Origin: Limnoperna fortunei
Taxonomy: Eukaryota > Mollusca > Bivalvia > Mytilida > Modiolidae
Direction of reading: 5' to 3'
Assembly: GCA_944474755.1 (NCBI GenBank)
Contig: OX104113.1
Location: 55,696,074-55,760,073 of the forward strand
DNA length: 64,000 bases
Below, piece by piece: positions 1 through 10,666 of this stretch. Every line of letters begins with the position of its first letter. Position 1 is the stretch's first letter. Position numbers and translations under genes: made by a program. The notes below the pieces were generated by a model. That model ran no database searches. It had not been told where the DNA came from and saw nothing but the letters and a program-made list of their open reading frames with translations.

Positions 1-107
1 TTCGCACCGATCAACCGACTTATATCATTTTGGTGAGAAGTAGATGAAAAAAGATATAAACATGTTAGAAGCGATGAAAACGTAGGTCAGTTTTTCCAAT
101 TTTTTTA
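1..107 (+). repeat. Left arm of a long-range inverted repeat
   Basis: This stretch matches the reverse complement of 3411-3529. Both share the run CACCGATCAACCGACTTATA and, further on, a GATGAAAAAAGATATAAACA block, with small indels between. The arms are about 3.4 kb apart and face each other. They may be two copies of one dispersed family or the ends of a larger element that starts before the window. Confidence 0.65.
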
Positions 108-900
108 TCATTTAAATTTAATGTAGCGAATAAAATATATCAAAACACGAGTTAGCATAGATTTTGCAATAGATATATTCAGTCCTTTAATCTCTTGCTT
201 TTATTTTTGTCAAACTTATCTTATAAAATAAACGAAAAAATACAGATATAGTTATTAAAATGCTAAAATGACCTTTTATGATATAATTTTATTTCAAATC
301 GGCCGTTTAAATGTAAAGAATATTCCTTTAGCTTTTGTTTGGTGCCAAAACTGTATCTTTAACATAATGCATTAACAATGGTAATTTGATTTTAATTGCA
401 CTGTCAGAGAAATTACGATACGATGTAAATCAGTTCAATGATATGATTAAAACAAGAAATATGACTTTGTATAAGCTATTAAATTCTGCTAACCGATTGA
501 ATAAGTATGCACTTTAAGAGTTCGTAACGTAATAATATATGTATTTTTTTTATTTTCTTGTCAATATCAAGCATGAAGAGGAGGATGGGGAAAATTAATG
601 TTGATTACTGTGCATAAAATATGAAATGAACAAATTGCGACACACAATAACATTTGCAGAAAAGCTTTCAAACTATACTTTGTATTTGTATGCAACTCTT
701 ATTTTATTATCTATACCAAACGAAGATAAATGGGAGACATATTTTTTTTCTCTGGTAATTTATATCATCTTATTTTTCTTTTCTTCTCCTTTAAGACTGA
801 TATTTTCAGCCAAATTTATTTGACACTGCAAATCGCATACTAATACACGTTTAGGATATGTAAGATAGCTTTATCTAGTGTTACATAACACTTTTCATTT
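108..900. other. AT-rich stretch, no gene seen
   Basis: No convincing coding region. One 65-codon ORF at 626-823 has a hydrophobic low-complexity translation and no recognisable domain. No repeat structure was noticed. Confidence 0.5.
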
Positions 901-1830
901 TTAGGGGGTTTATATTGGGTTTTTGGTAAAAGAGGCAAAAGAAGGTCGACATATTGTTGTGTGTCCGTCCGTGCAGCCATTACAAATCTTGTCCGGGATA
1001 TAACTTTTTATCCTTTTAGGTAGGCTTTTTGATATTTGGCATGTGGGTAGATTATAACTTATCGATGTGTCGCATGCCATAGGTGTTGATATTTAATTTA
1101 AAATTTGACCCCCAAGGTCAAATCATTGCCTTTTGAGTGACTGCTTCGTGTCCGGGATATTTAACTTCGAAATTTGACCCCCCTACCCAGGATAACATCA
1201 ATGCCTTTTTAGTCATTGCTTCGCGCCCGGTTATAACTTTTAAAATAATTGTTTGACTGATTGGCTGCTTGTATGAATGGTTTTTAATGCCTTTCAGCAA
1301 TTTATCAGCCGTATGATGTCTTTATTGGGAGTGGAAGCCTGGGTACCCAGAGAAGACCCTGACCTTCGCTGAAATAGGCTAAGCTTTTCATATTTGCCAT
1401 GTGGGTAGATAATTACTAGACAATGGGTCTCCTATCATGGTTGTAGACCTTAGACTTTGACAAGTCGATTCGCATTTTGTTTTGATTCACAAATAAGTAC
1501 CAGGGTTTTAAATCGTATACAAACCTTTAGTATAAACCATAATATGAAATATCCAACCAGTACGATAAACGAAACACGAGAAACGTTTGACGAAATTGTT
1601 CAATACGTATAAGCTGCAAGCAGAAAGTAGAGGGTCGACAGTGAGATTTGTGCAGAACTTACTGCCTATTAGTACGAATCGCCAAATATCGAACCGTTCC
1701 AATTTCCAGAAGGGGTTAAATGTTAAACTAAAATCATTGTAATGCACATCGGCCAACAGATGTAGGGTTCTGTCGGATAACAGCCTATAACGTACTATTC
1801 GTTTGCACAAATCACCATATCAATCATCAA
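901..1830. repeat. Degenerate dispersed repeat region
   Basis: The motif CATGTGGGTAGAT occurs at about 1040 and again at about 1397 in similar context. The phrases TCCGGGATAT and AATTTGACCCCC also recur, so this is an internally duplicated repeat. The segment 1500-1810 reads as a decayed sequence with short open stretches on both strands and no family I can name. Confidence 0.4.
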
Positions 1831-1901
1831 ACTATTTTGATTGAAGAAAACCCAAAAGAGTGACAAAATAAATGTCGACGTTCGTACTTTCTGCAAAACT
1901 G

Positions 1902-1964
1902 AATTTTTATGTCACCGTCTAACGGCGAAGGTGGCCTTCGCATTTGGGGCGTTGACATAAAAAT
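1902..1964. repeat. Nested hairpin (foldback)
   Basis: The outer arms are ATTTTTATGTCA and TGACATAAAAAT. Inside is a second stem, GCGAAGG-TGG-CCTTCGC. The whole is about 60 bp and could be a tiny foldback element or a transcribed hairpin. No target duplication was identified. Confidence 0.5.
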
Positions 1965-3410
1965 AAAGACAATATTATATGACATCGTTAAAGGCAGAGT
2001 GTTTTTATTTTTGTTTGTTTGAATGTTTATCATTATTTATTATTCATTTATTAGAATTAACATTGAAAGAAAACGTAATTAAACCATAAATATAAATAAT
2101 TGTAATAAAACAGTGTACATTTGTGTAAGTATTCTCTAACCAGATTCGTAGATTCTTTTCTGTGTATCTTCAGGTGTCTACAGGGGTAATACGCGATGAA
2201 AATTGTGTATAATTCAGTCAATGAAGGTAAATCTCGCGGTCTGTTCGAATGATATAATATTGTCCTTAGTAACTACATGTCTTACACGTTTTCCTTTTCT
2301 GTTTTTATGTAAAAGATTACTGTGGAATTCTCAAAGTATTTGCAACCGATAATGTTAAAAATTATAAGACATAGGCAGTATTCGTGTTACAGTTATATAT
2401 GATGTATTAATTCTTGGGATTTAACTCTCATTTGTACGCTAATTAACCTTAAATTTCTCGCTCTTCGTCTTTATTATAAATTGAAGCTGGACTAGTATAT
2501 AGGTTCCTGATTGTATGCAGCACATTTGATAATGTTTGCCTAAATTCATACCTTATAATTTGTAAAAAAAAGTTTGACATCAATATAATGACCTACCAAG
2601 TAGATGGATCCGTTTTATACTATTTAATGTCGACATAGTAGGAAATATTTGTACAAGTAGGAAATATTTGTACAAAATCTGTTCGTTTTGTGTTATTTGT
2701 TGATAGGTGAGAACTCATATGTAGAGCGTTATCGACATATAACACTGATTTCCGCTTAAGCCCTGCTCTGGGATTGTCTAAATGAGAGCATTTACTCTAT
2801 GTTTAATTCCCCACTATGGTTTCAAGATGAATTACAAAGCTGCTCCGCTGCTTGTTACCCTTTTCCATGTCTAGTGATTTGTGTCAAGAATGTATACATC
2901 ATAGTCCTATTGTATTAACAATTGTAGACTTTTTGTATAATATTTAACGATATACAGACATTAGTTGTAAAAAGTCATTGAAATGCCCCTTGTGGAAGTT
3001 TAAAACTAATCAATTAAGAAATACGTGCTGTTTTCAATCGTGTCAATTGACTTTTATTCATCGTGTCATTATAAAAAGATGAGCTGATTTTTTCCGTATC
3101 ATGTTTTCAGTAAATGCGTAAAGAAAAATGATTCAAACTCCTAATAAACTGCAATTGGAAGAATACTTTTGGGGTCAGAAAAAGTTGGATAAATGCCCTT
3201 TTGAACAAAAACACTGGATACCGAAAAATATTGTGCAGAAGCGTAAATTTGGCATTTTTTGTTAAAATTTGTGATTCCAGTACCTTTGGAACATATTTTC
3301 AGATAACAAATGAAAAAAGTAATTAAAACGATTGAATATGTTGATGGACAAATATATGCCAAATAATTTTTACTACACTATATTTGATACAGTGAGTTTT
3401 TAACGTAGCG
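1965..3410. other. AT-rich stretch, no gene seen
   Basis: Only short open frames with no domain. The one local oddity is an exact tandem duplication of GTAGGAAATATTTGTACAA around 2637-2675. Confidence 0.45.
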
Positions 3411-3529
3411 ATTTGGAAAAAGTCATCTGTATACGTATAGGTCTTAACTTGTTTATATCTTTTTTCATCGTGTCATACTTCTTCTCACCAAAATGATATA
3501 AGTCGGTTGATCGGTGTGTGTTTGCGTTG
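3411..3529 (-). repeat. Right arm of the long-range inverted repeat
   Basis: This is the minus-strand partner of 1-107. It lies immediately beyond the A-rich tail of the LINE at 3541-6562, so the LINE may have inserted next to or inside this repeat. Confidence 0.65.
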
Positions 3530-3689
3530 AATTGAGAAACATGTTTGTTGTTGCTGTTGTTGTTTTTTTGTTTTGTTTTTTTTTTTTTTTGAGAGAGAGA
3601 GCTAGAGAGCTGAATCAATACATGATTCATCCTAACATAGGTATACTCCCATTTTTATGTATATAGATAAAAGGTAAAAGAAAATGAGT

Positions 3690-3965
3690 TTAATTAATTT
3701 TTAGCCTTTTAGTAGCTAAAACGCAGCTGAGTAGGGGTTGGAGACTTTTCCCCGATAGGAGTGTGCACAATTGCAGGTTTGGAATTTTACTCTCTTGAAG
3801 ATTTTCCATCAATGTTGCCCGCTCTACATGGTATTTGTTACAGTGTAGGATAAAGTGTTCCACTGTTTCTTGTTGAGAACAATGTTCACATAATTCCGAG
3901 TTTTTAACACCAATTTTGTTGAGATGTTTATTTAAACCAATATATCCAGTTCTTAGCTTAAACAA
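3690..3965 (-). pseudogene. LINE C-terminal Cys/His tail
   Basis: This short segment contains CEHCSQQETVEHFILHC, the C-x2-C...H-x4-C tail typical of the end of ORF2 in RNase H-bearing LINEs, preceded by an LRTGY.GLN motif. It is in a different frame from the RNase H and ends at 3690. The element's 3' tail begins about 100 bp further on. Confidence 0.7.
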
Positions 3966-4012
3966 AATTGCTTCTTTGTTTCTTGGTAATTTTGGTATAT
4001 TTATTTCAAAAT

Positions 4013-4541
4013 TTACGTTTTACAGAGTGAATATAACTGTCTGCCCTGTTTTGTTTCGTCCCAAAATTTTTGCCACATATTTTTCAAAAAGTTTTTGCTT
4101 ATAGTTTTGATATCCTCCTTGAATATGGGAACAGAGACATAGATTTCTTTTAAATTTAATGAATGTTTTGCCTCGGCGTCAGCTAATTCATTTCCCTTTA
4201 TTCCTACATGACTTGGTATACGTATGCATTCTAGTATTACGTATGTTCCCGTTTTGACAAGTTCTGTATAGGTATAATATATGTCATATATAATTTGACA
4301 TTTAATTTTATTGAATGGACAGTTAATAGCCTGCAATGCTGAAAGAGAATCTACAAAAATAACCACATTATTTGGTCTAAAGTCCTGAATCCAATTTAAT
4401 GCCAGAAAAATGGCTGTCAGTTCGGAGTGAAATACCGACACATGACTCTGTAGACGAAAACCCTTTTTGATACCTAACTCTGGTACAACAAATGCACAGC
4501 TACTTTGACTGATCTCTGGGTTCGTGGACCCATCTGTATCT
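4013..4541 (-). pseudogene. LINE RNase H domain
   Basis: The frame opens near 4541 with DTDGST, the first catalytic aspartate motif of RNase HI. HSELTAIFLAL follows with the catalytic glutamate, then FVDSLSALQAI with the next aspartate, and IPSHVGIKGNELADAEAK with the final histidine/aspartate box. All four signature positions are visible, so this domain is intact in sequence although the element around it is broken. The frame ends at 4013. Confidence 0.85.
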
Positions 4542-4629
4542 ATTTTTTAGGAAATTTTTATATTTGTTGTCTATTAATAAATTCCCTGCAAATTTAATGA
4601 AGTGGGGAAGGTCTTTCTTACTAATAGTA

Positions 4630-5178
4630 TTATGTAACTGTACTAATATAAGGTTTCTCTAGGTGCCAGGGTGGGGTGGGATATTCTAGATATGAATAGA
4701 TGTGCTGAGGATTACAATTATTTTCCTCTAATACTTCTCGAGCAGTAATAATATATGGCTTTTTATGAGATTTAACATTTTTACTGTAAAAGTCAAACAT
4801 AAAACCATCTAGTAAATTGCGTTTCGTCGGGTGCGTATTATCAAAACTAATTATATTGAGGTATGACTTCGCTATTAGACTCTTACGTCTTAGCTCGTAT
4901 GGTGGGTCCCCCATTTCAACCTGAAGGCTAGCCAGTGATGCAGATTTCATAGAGCCTGTGCATATTCTTAGAGCTTGTAATTGGATATTGTCTAGGATTT
5001 TCTTAACTGAGCACGATGCTGAGTTATAGACTTCGCATCCGTAATTTATTTTAGATCTAATAAGTGCAAAGTACATTGTACGCAGGGTGTGACTATTTGC
5101 TCCCCATGTAGTGCCTGTTAGTAATTTCATTAGGTTAAGGGTTTTTGAGCATTTTGTTTGCACATATTTATGTTTCAA
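4630..5178 (-). pseudogene. LINE RT-to-RNase H connecting region
   Basis: A 182-codon open segment follows the RT. It contains the pattern SKINYGCEVYNSA, which in I/Jockey-type elements lies in the thumb/connection region (family form RS.+.YG). It also has a proline-tryptophan-rich end (PTPPW) that precedes RNase H in these elements. It is separated from the RT by a frame change near 5200. Confidence 0.75.
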
Positions 5179-5261
5179 CCAAGTTAGTTGGCTGTCAAAT
5201 ATCAGACCTAGAAATTAAGTTTCTTTAACTATGTCGAGTACATATGAACCGAGTGTAAGCA

Positions 5262-6335
5262 CTAGTTTATCAAGTCTTTTTTCTGTCTGCTAAATATGAT
5301 ACATACTGTTTTGGATGGCGAGATTAGAAATCCCCATGTATTACACCAGTTGTTTATATTATTGAGATCTTCCTGTACTTTTTTCTGTAGAAATTTCATA
5401 TTACCACCTGTTTTCCAGATAGCTCCGTCATCAGCAAACTGAGATAGTTCGCTATTTACTATACAATTGGATAAGTCATTGACCATAATGTTACAGAGTG
5501 TAGGACTAATACAACTTCCTTGAGGGGTTCCGTTTTGAACTGAATAAGTATCAGAGTATGTACCATTAATATTGACTTGCAGAATTCTGTTAGTTAAAAA
5601 ATCATTTACATATGGTAATAAATTTCCTCTTATACCCAGTAATGCCATTTTTTATTTTTTTAAAGTAGACCAGGCTTCCATAACATATCAAATGCTTTTT
5701 GAAAGTCAATAAACACACCTACTGTGTACTGTTTCCTAACGAAAGATCTCTGTATATCATTTTCTAGTCTTATACATTGTTCCAGTGTACTTCTATTTTT
5801 TCTAAAGCCACTTTGGTTAGGTGTATATAACCCATTTTTTTCCAAATACCACCTAAATCTGTTGTTTACCATCTTCTCCATAATCTTGTTGAAGTTTGAG
5901 ATTAGGGCAATATGATAATGGGTCATGTGGGTTTTTTCCCCGTTTTGTAGCTGGGAATAATAACTGAGTGTTTCCACTCTTTTGGTAATACCTGTAAAAA
6001 CCATATTCTGTTTAAAAAAAGTAAAATAACACTAAGGGATTTATTTGACAAGTGCTTGAACATATTATAACATATTTTATCTTTACCAGGAGAACTGTTG
6101 TTAGTATCAGATATGTCTTCTTTGAGTTCAGTTAAAGTGAACTCTTCATTATAACAGTCCGAGTTTTCTTTATACAGGTCAAACAGTTTATTACTTTCTG
6201 CGTTTTCTTTTGGTTGCTTATTATTTCTAAATTCGCTGTTATAGTTATCAGTTCTGCTAATTTTACAAAAATTGTCAGCCAGTACGTTAGCCTTTTGTAT
6301 CGGGGTACCTAAATGTATACCATTTGCAATTAAAT
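5262..6335 (-). pseudogene. LINE reverse transcriptase domain, frameshifted
   Basis: The RT palm is spread over at least three frames. In order one can read an SPGKDKI start motif near 6090, a fingers/palm block ending in QSGFRKNRSTLEQC near 5800 and FIDFQKAFD near 5690, then GTPQGSCISP near 5530 and the catalytic FADD box near 5430. These are the conserved RT blocks of non-LTR elements. The breaks at about 6005 and 5650 shift the frame, so no continuous protein can be made. The 128-codon segment 5262-5648 is the best preserved part. Similar copies elsewhere in the genome would be expected. Confidence 0.85.
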
Positions 6336-6562
6336 CAGGTATTTCTTTTTTCCCGGAGATTTACCCAACATATTATTTACGCAGAACCATACTTCATTTA
6401 GTTTGGTATTGCTATTTAAGCTATTGCTATACGATTGCCAGTGCTGTGTCTGCGTATTTCTTAGGAGCTTTCTACAATTTTTTTTCTTTCGCGGCTTTCC
6501 AACAATGGAAAGTTTTGGTTACAAAGGGGTACAACAAGGGGTGTAGGTATAATCACAGGTAA

Positions 6563-6884
6563 AATAACCTTTTTTTTTACAGAAAATGTGTGAATTTTAA
6601 AATTGTAAAACTACATGTCTTTAGAAATTATTATAATTTTATTATGGTAAAAATGAAAAATAAATAAATTAATATTTTAATTTGGTAAAAATAAATGTGA
6701 AAATTAACAAATTGATTATAATATACTGTATTAATTACTATAATTATAAGTATAGTAAGTAAGTAAGTATACCAAGCTGCTTAATTCATGAATACTAAAC
6801 AGTGACTACCGCTACCCTTTCATGAACTGTCATTTCAAAATATGAGTTCTCCAAGCCGTAACTTAACGAGCTTTGGGTTATTAG
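6563..6884. other. AT-rich stretch with a TAAG microsatellite
   Basis: Between the LINE and the FLYWCH relic. It holds a short AGTA tandem run at about 6753-6772 and no gene. Confidence 0.5.
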
Positions 6885-6892
6885 TATAAATA
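6885..6892 (+). promoter_or_regulatory. TATA box of the FLYWCH relic
   Basis: TATAAATA lies about 40 bp before the first ATG of the broken FLYWCH gene, a normal distance for a core promoter. The position is seen directly; activity is not shown. Confidence 0.45.
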
Positions 6893-6930
6893 CCCCCACT
6901 GAATACTTTTAGCACCATTCAAAGTTAATC

Positions 6931-7578
6931 ATGGCTATGGCACAGTTGAACTTTAAGTACATACCCAACAGACTAGGAGGCAACAATTTAACCTCAATGG
7001 TTATCTTTCCCGGGTAAAGACTGCCCGTGGTGAAAGAACGTACTGGAAGTGTCCTATACAAGCATGCCCAGCGACTATCAACACTAAGAATGACACTATT
7101 ACGAGACTAGGACAGCACCAACACATTCACCCTACACATGCCCATTTCTTTTTACCCAGATTTTCAGCATCCACATCCAATTTGAAGAACTATGTATCCA
7201 GTGGTATATGCCCTACTACCAGGGAAGAGCGAACAGACATACAGAAGATTTTTCTGCCTACTGCAAACATCAATGACTGACAACACAGAGGGACCCCGTA
7301 CCACCAACCACCTGGAAGCCTAGCATGGTAAACTGAAAAGGAAAGTCCAGCACAGTCACTGGAATATCTACACCATCATCCAGATTTTCAAAGACATCGA
7401 CGCAGTCAACGAGATAACCCGTATTCAACTTCAGGCCAGCGGAACCCAAAAAACCAGACCCAAGAGGTACCGAACCATCGACAACTACATCAGCACATTG
7501 AAGGACAGACTCGCCAACAACATCATCGACCTCATGGACTATGTGGATGCCGTGTCACAGCTACTACATCCTGGATAA
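6931..7578 (+). pseudogene. Broken FLYWCH zinc-finger / MULE-type transposon gene
   Basis: The first part, over several frames, reads as a FLYWCH finger: an N-terminal NRLGGNNL, then GERTYWKCP, CPATI and GQHQHIH, giving the aromatic-W-C...C...H-x-H pattern. The last part (about 7290-7578) is a long open C-terminus containing TNHLEAxHGKLKRKVQHSHWNIY, KRYRTIDNYI and a terminal LLHPG, typical of the end of FLYWCH/MULE transposase-derived proteins. A TAG stop interrupts it where the family has tryptophan. The central transposase core is missing. It sits directly before the first array unit, and its TATA box is at 6885. I read it as an internally deleted, decayed transposon gene. Confidence 0.75.
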
Positions 7579-7615
7579 AAACTAAATAGACTTTGCGTGT
7601 ACTTTACGTGTATTT

Positions 7616-8716
7616 TTATTAAGGTCTTTCCCACTACAGTGGAAAGACCTTCTTGTCTTTCTTATGATTATTATTATTTTTCTTCTTCCGCGGAGGTTTG
7701 CCAAAAAGTGTCTGGACGTATCATTTCGATACTTGGTAACATCAATCGGTCATGTCCGGAGATGACATGGCTCATGTTTTTAGAGCGATCTATTTTTAGT
7801 AACAGAGTTATCTGCCCGAACACGAAAACCCTTGTTAGCAGATAAACTCAGAAACCGTAACCGATTCATAAAATCTGAAGTGTACAAAATGTCGCTGGAC
7901 CTATGGCGATGATTTGTCATGCATAATTTATTTTCCAATCGACTTCCTGTTTACGCGTTTTTGACCTGAAAAATGTCGCAACGCGTCAAAATTTTCTTCT
8001 CGAAAACCGTAAGTCCTAGAGACTTGGGACCACCACCATTGATCCTAAGTGACATATATTACACTTAAAAATGTCAAGGTCAAAGGTGAAAAGTCAAGGT
8101 CAAAGGTCACCATAGGTCTTGTTAGCACTATATCTCACAAACCATAAAAGATAGAAGCAGACAATAAATAGGGAAAATACTCCTCTTATTGAGACCTTCA
8201 TTTGGTTCATTTGATCCGAAGCTGTGCAATGAACCATTTTCGAGTTACTTCCCTTGACGCGTTTCGGTTATAAGTAATCGGGTTTTCGTTAAAACTTGAA
8301 AACGGTTAGAGATAATAGAGTAAACATAGGTTTAAAGTGATCAGTAGGAGAAGAGCGTCAATTTTAGCCAAAGGTCAAAGGTCATAGGTCAAGGTCATAC
8401 CCTAGCAACAATGTGACCGTTATAAAAAGTCCCTAGCAACCATATATTTTTAGATTCAGAATGATATACTTTACTCAAATATGTCATTTCACGGCCGGAA
8501 GTGGCATTTTTTCCCTAGCAACCGGCATAAGAGTCCTTAACAACCATCTGTTTTTGCCTAGGGAGCACTCAAATACTAGTAACTCATTTTTATGTCTGGA
8601 AATGACGTTTTGTGCTTAGTAAGACACAAAAGCCCATAGAATCACATATTTTCTGACTTTAGAGAAACAGTGGGAAAGACCTTCTCATTTGTTCTCAGAA
8701 CAAATGACGGTTTAAT
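7616..8716 (+). repeat. Array unit A, copy 1
   Basis: It begins with the hairpin AAGGTCTTTCC..GGAAAGACCTT at 7621-7651, followed by an ATT run and a CTTCTTCCGCGGAGG head. The middle carries an AGGTCA-rich cluster (about 8074-8110 and 8369-8398). The end has the inverted motif AGTGGGAAAGACCTT (8669-8683) and the stem-loop ATTTGTTCTCAGAACAAAT (8687-8705). It abuts the next unit at an AATT junction. Confidence 0.85.
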
Positions 8717-8717
8717 T

Positions 8718-8929
8718 AAGGTCTTTCCCCCTTTCCAAGGGAAAGACCTTCTTGTATTTCTTATGATTATTATTTTTCTTCTTCCGCGGAGGTTTGCCAA
8801 AAAGTGTCTTGACATATCATTTCGATACTTGGAACCATTAATCTGTCATATCCGGAGATGACATAGCTCATGCTTTTAGACAGATCTATTTTTAGTAACA
8901 GAGTTATCTGCCCCAACACGAAAACCCTT
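8718..8929 (+). repeat. Array unit A, copy 2, left part (split by gypsy)
   Basis: It starts with the hairpin variant AAGGTCTTTCCCCC..GGGAAAGACCTT and runs into CCAACACGAAAACCCTT, where the gypsy LTR interrupts. The rest of the same unit resumes at 18793 with CTTGTTAGCAGATAAACTC, as in uninterrupted copies (for example near 29960). Confidence 0.9.
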
Positions 8930-10281
8930 TGTAGCGAACCTACCCCGCTAATTATTTTTAAGTAAGTTTTACCTTAGGACATGAAATGGCAACCGACACT
9001 CCCCGACTCCGAGACCACTAGTTTTGGATTTGTGTTCTTTGAGGAACTACTTTAGTTCCTTATTTTGCGACACAAGACAAATATTTGACATGTGACTTGA
9101 GACTTCGTAGTCTTGGCTCAATATAAATTTGAGACTCGAGAATCTATTGTGTTACTGTAATATAGTTAAGTATGTGCGTTGTCAAGAAGATTTTTAACAA
9201 GGATTACAATATCTTGTAAGGATGTTATTGTTTATTGAGACTTAACAACTTTGAGTTTAATACATAGTAAGACTCATTTTATATTATTATTATTCAGACT
9301 CATTCAACACATCATTGCGCGGATAGCTCTGGTCAAGTACGCATTCGAATACTTGTTAAAATACCCAATAATAATTATATGTGATTTTCTTTTGTGTCTT
9401 GTTAGTAATGTAAGTTGTTTAGTGTCTTGTTCGTATAGTGCACGAGCTCGTTGAGTCTTGTTTGTAAACTCTTAACACAAATTAATAAGTAATGAAGTGA
9501 CTTAATGTTGAAAGAAGACTCATAAAATCGGAACAAATGAGACGCAAATATTTTTTTATAGTTTGTTATTTCCTTATATGGTTGTTGCGCCTTAGAACTG
9601 CTTGAGTCTCGACATAATTGAAATATTGTAACTTGAGTCACTTTGCGTTTTAACACTGAATTTATCAACTCGAATAAATATTGACCTTGAATTTATGATG
9701 TCGCTATGAAAAGGTCTTAGCTGAGTCTCGAAGGACTTTTGACGTTTAAGTGAACGATTCGGGAGTCAAAACACGACTGAACTAAGACTCAAATCTCGCT
9801 CTATTTATACTATCGGGTGACTTAATTTTGATTATGACGTCACCGGATACTTAAAAGACTTAAATTTGACGTATTAAACGCTATACGACATCTAGACTGA
9901 TTTACGGCAGTAAGCAAATAGACACAAGATGGCGCTTGACCAGGGCTATCCGCATAGCTAAAAGGTAAGCAAAATGACAAAATATTCATACATTATAATA
10001 AACATTCGATAGACAAGTCAATGTATAACAAATAAACTCATATTTCTGTATCAAACAATATTCGTTGGACTTAAATAGTGTACATTTGTTACTGACGAAA
10101 TTTGAAGTTGTCAACATAATACCTGGTAGGTTTTCAATAAGTGACGTTTTATCTTTACGTGGTCTATTTGACAATAATAAAAATTATAAAAAGGCATAAT
10201 ATTTAAGAAAACTATGATGTTTCAATCATAAGAACTTATTCATGTCTGATAACGGAGACACTCCATGAGAAATTCGTTACA
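8930..10281 (-). repeat. 3' LTR of the gypsy element
   Basis: 1352 bp, ending in TG...CA on either strand. By eye it differs from the other LTR at about 9150, 9770, 9847 and 10098-10099. In sense orientation it holds a CRE (9835-9842), a TATA box (9801-9809) and an AATAAA polyadenylation signal (about 9231-9236). The second CRE present in the 5' LTR is mutated here (10093-10100). Confidence 0.95.
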
Positions 10282-10294
10282 TTGCCCCCTTCTC
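10282..10294 (-). promoter_or_regulatory. Polypurine tract
   Basis: On the sense strand GAGAAGGGGG ends three bases before the 3' LTR. This is the expected primer for plus-strand DNA synthesis. Confidence 0.75.
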
Positions 10295-10666
10295 AAAGAG
10301 TCTGTCCGTCCCGGACAGGAATAAAACAATATGTACACATTAACTGGTAAAAAAAAAAATCTACTCATTTACAACAACAAAAATTAAGTCTTGTAGACAT
10401 AACTTTTCAGAAAAACTTTCTACAATTAACTTAATGAATACTCTAAACCTTGTTTTATATAGTAACTAACCTTAACTAAATTCAGGCTAAATGACCATGA
10501 CTTAAAGACTCCAAAATGTCAAAGACCTTGTCAATTTTGTAAAATTCTTGATTATGAGATTAATTTGTTTTTAAGGAAAAATTATTTACCCTATCAGATC
10601 AATTTTCATTTTCAATTTAGATTATCGTTATATTATTATCAAAAGTCAAAAAGAAAAAAAAAATTG
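10295..10666. other. 3' untranslated part of the gypsy element
   Basis: AT-rich, no ORF. A small palindrome, TGTCCG..CGGACA, lies near 10302-10318. Confidence 0.5.

Larger units (their letters stand above)
3541..6562 (-). mobile_element. 5'-truncated non-LTR retrotransposon (LINE, Nimb/I-like)
   Basis: Reading on the minus strand from about 6560 to 3541, the remains are a pre-RT linker, a reverse transcriptase, a connecting region, an RNase H domain and a cysteine/histidine-rich C-terminus, followed by an A-rich tail (3541-3590 reads as T runs on the plus strand). No endonuclease is present upstream, so the copy is 5' truncated, as is usual for LINEs. At least four frame changes (near 6335, 6005, 5650 and 5200) and several stops make it non-functional. 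The RT-RNase H order without an LTR points to the I/Nimb/Ingi group. The exact clade is not settled by eye. Confidence 0.85.

Noticed and set aside
1508..1810. 100-codon minus-strand ORF
   Set aside because: No domain recognised; the region looks like a decayed dispersed repeat with open stretches on both strands.
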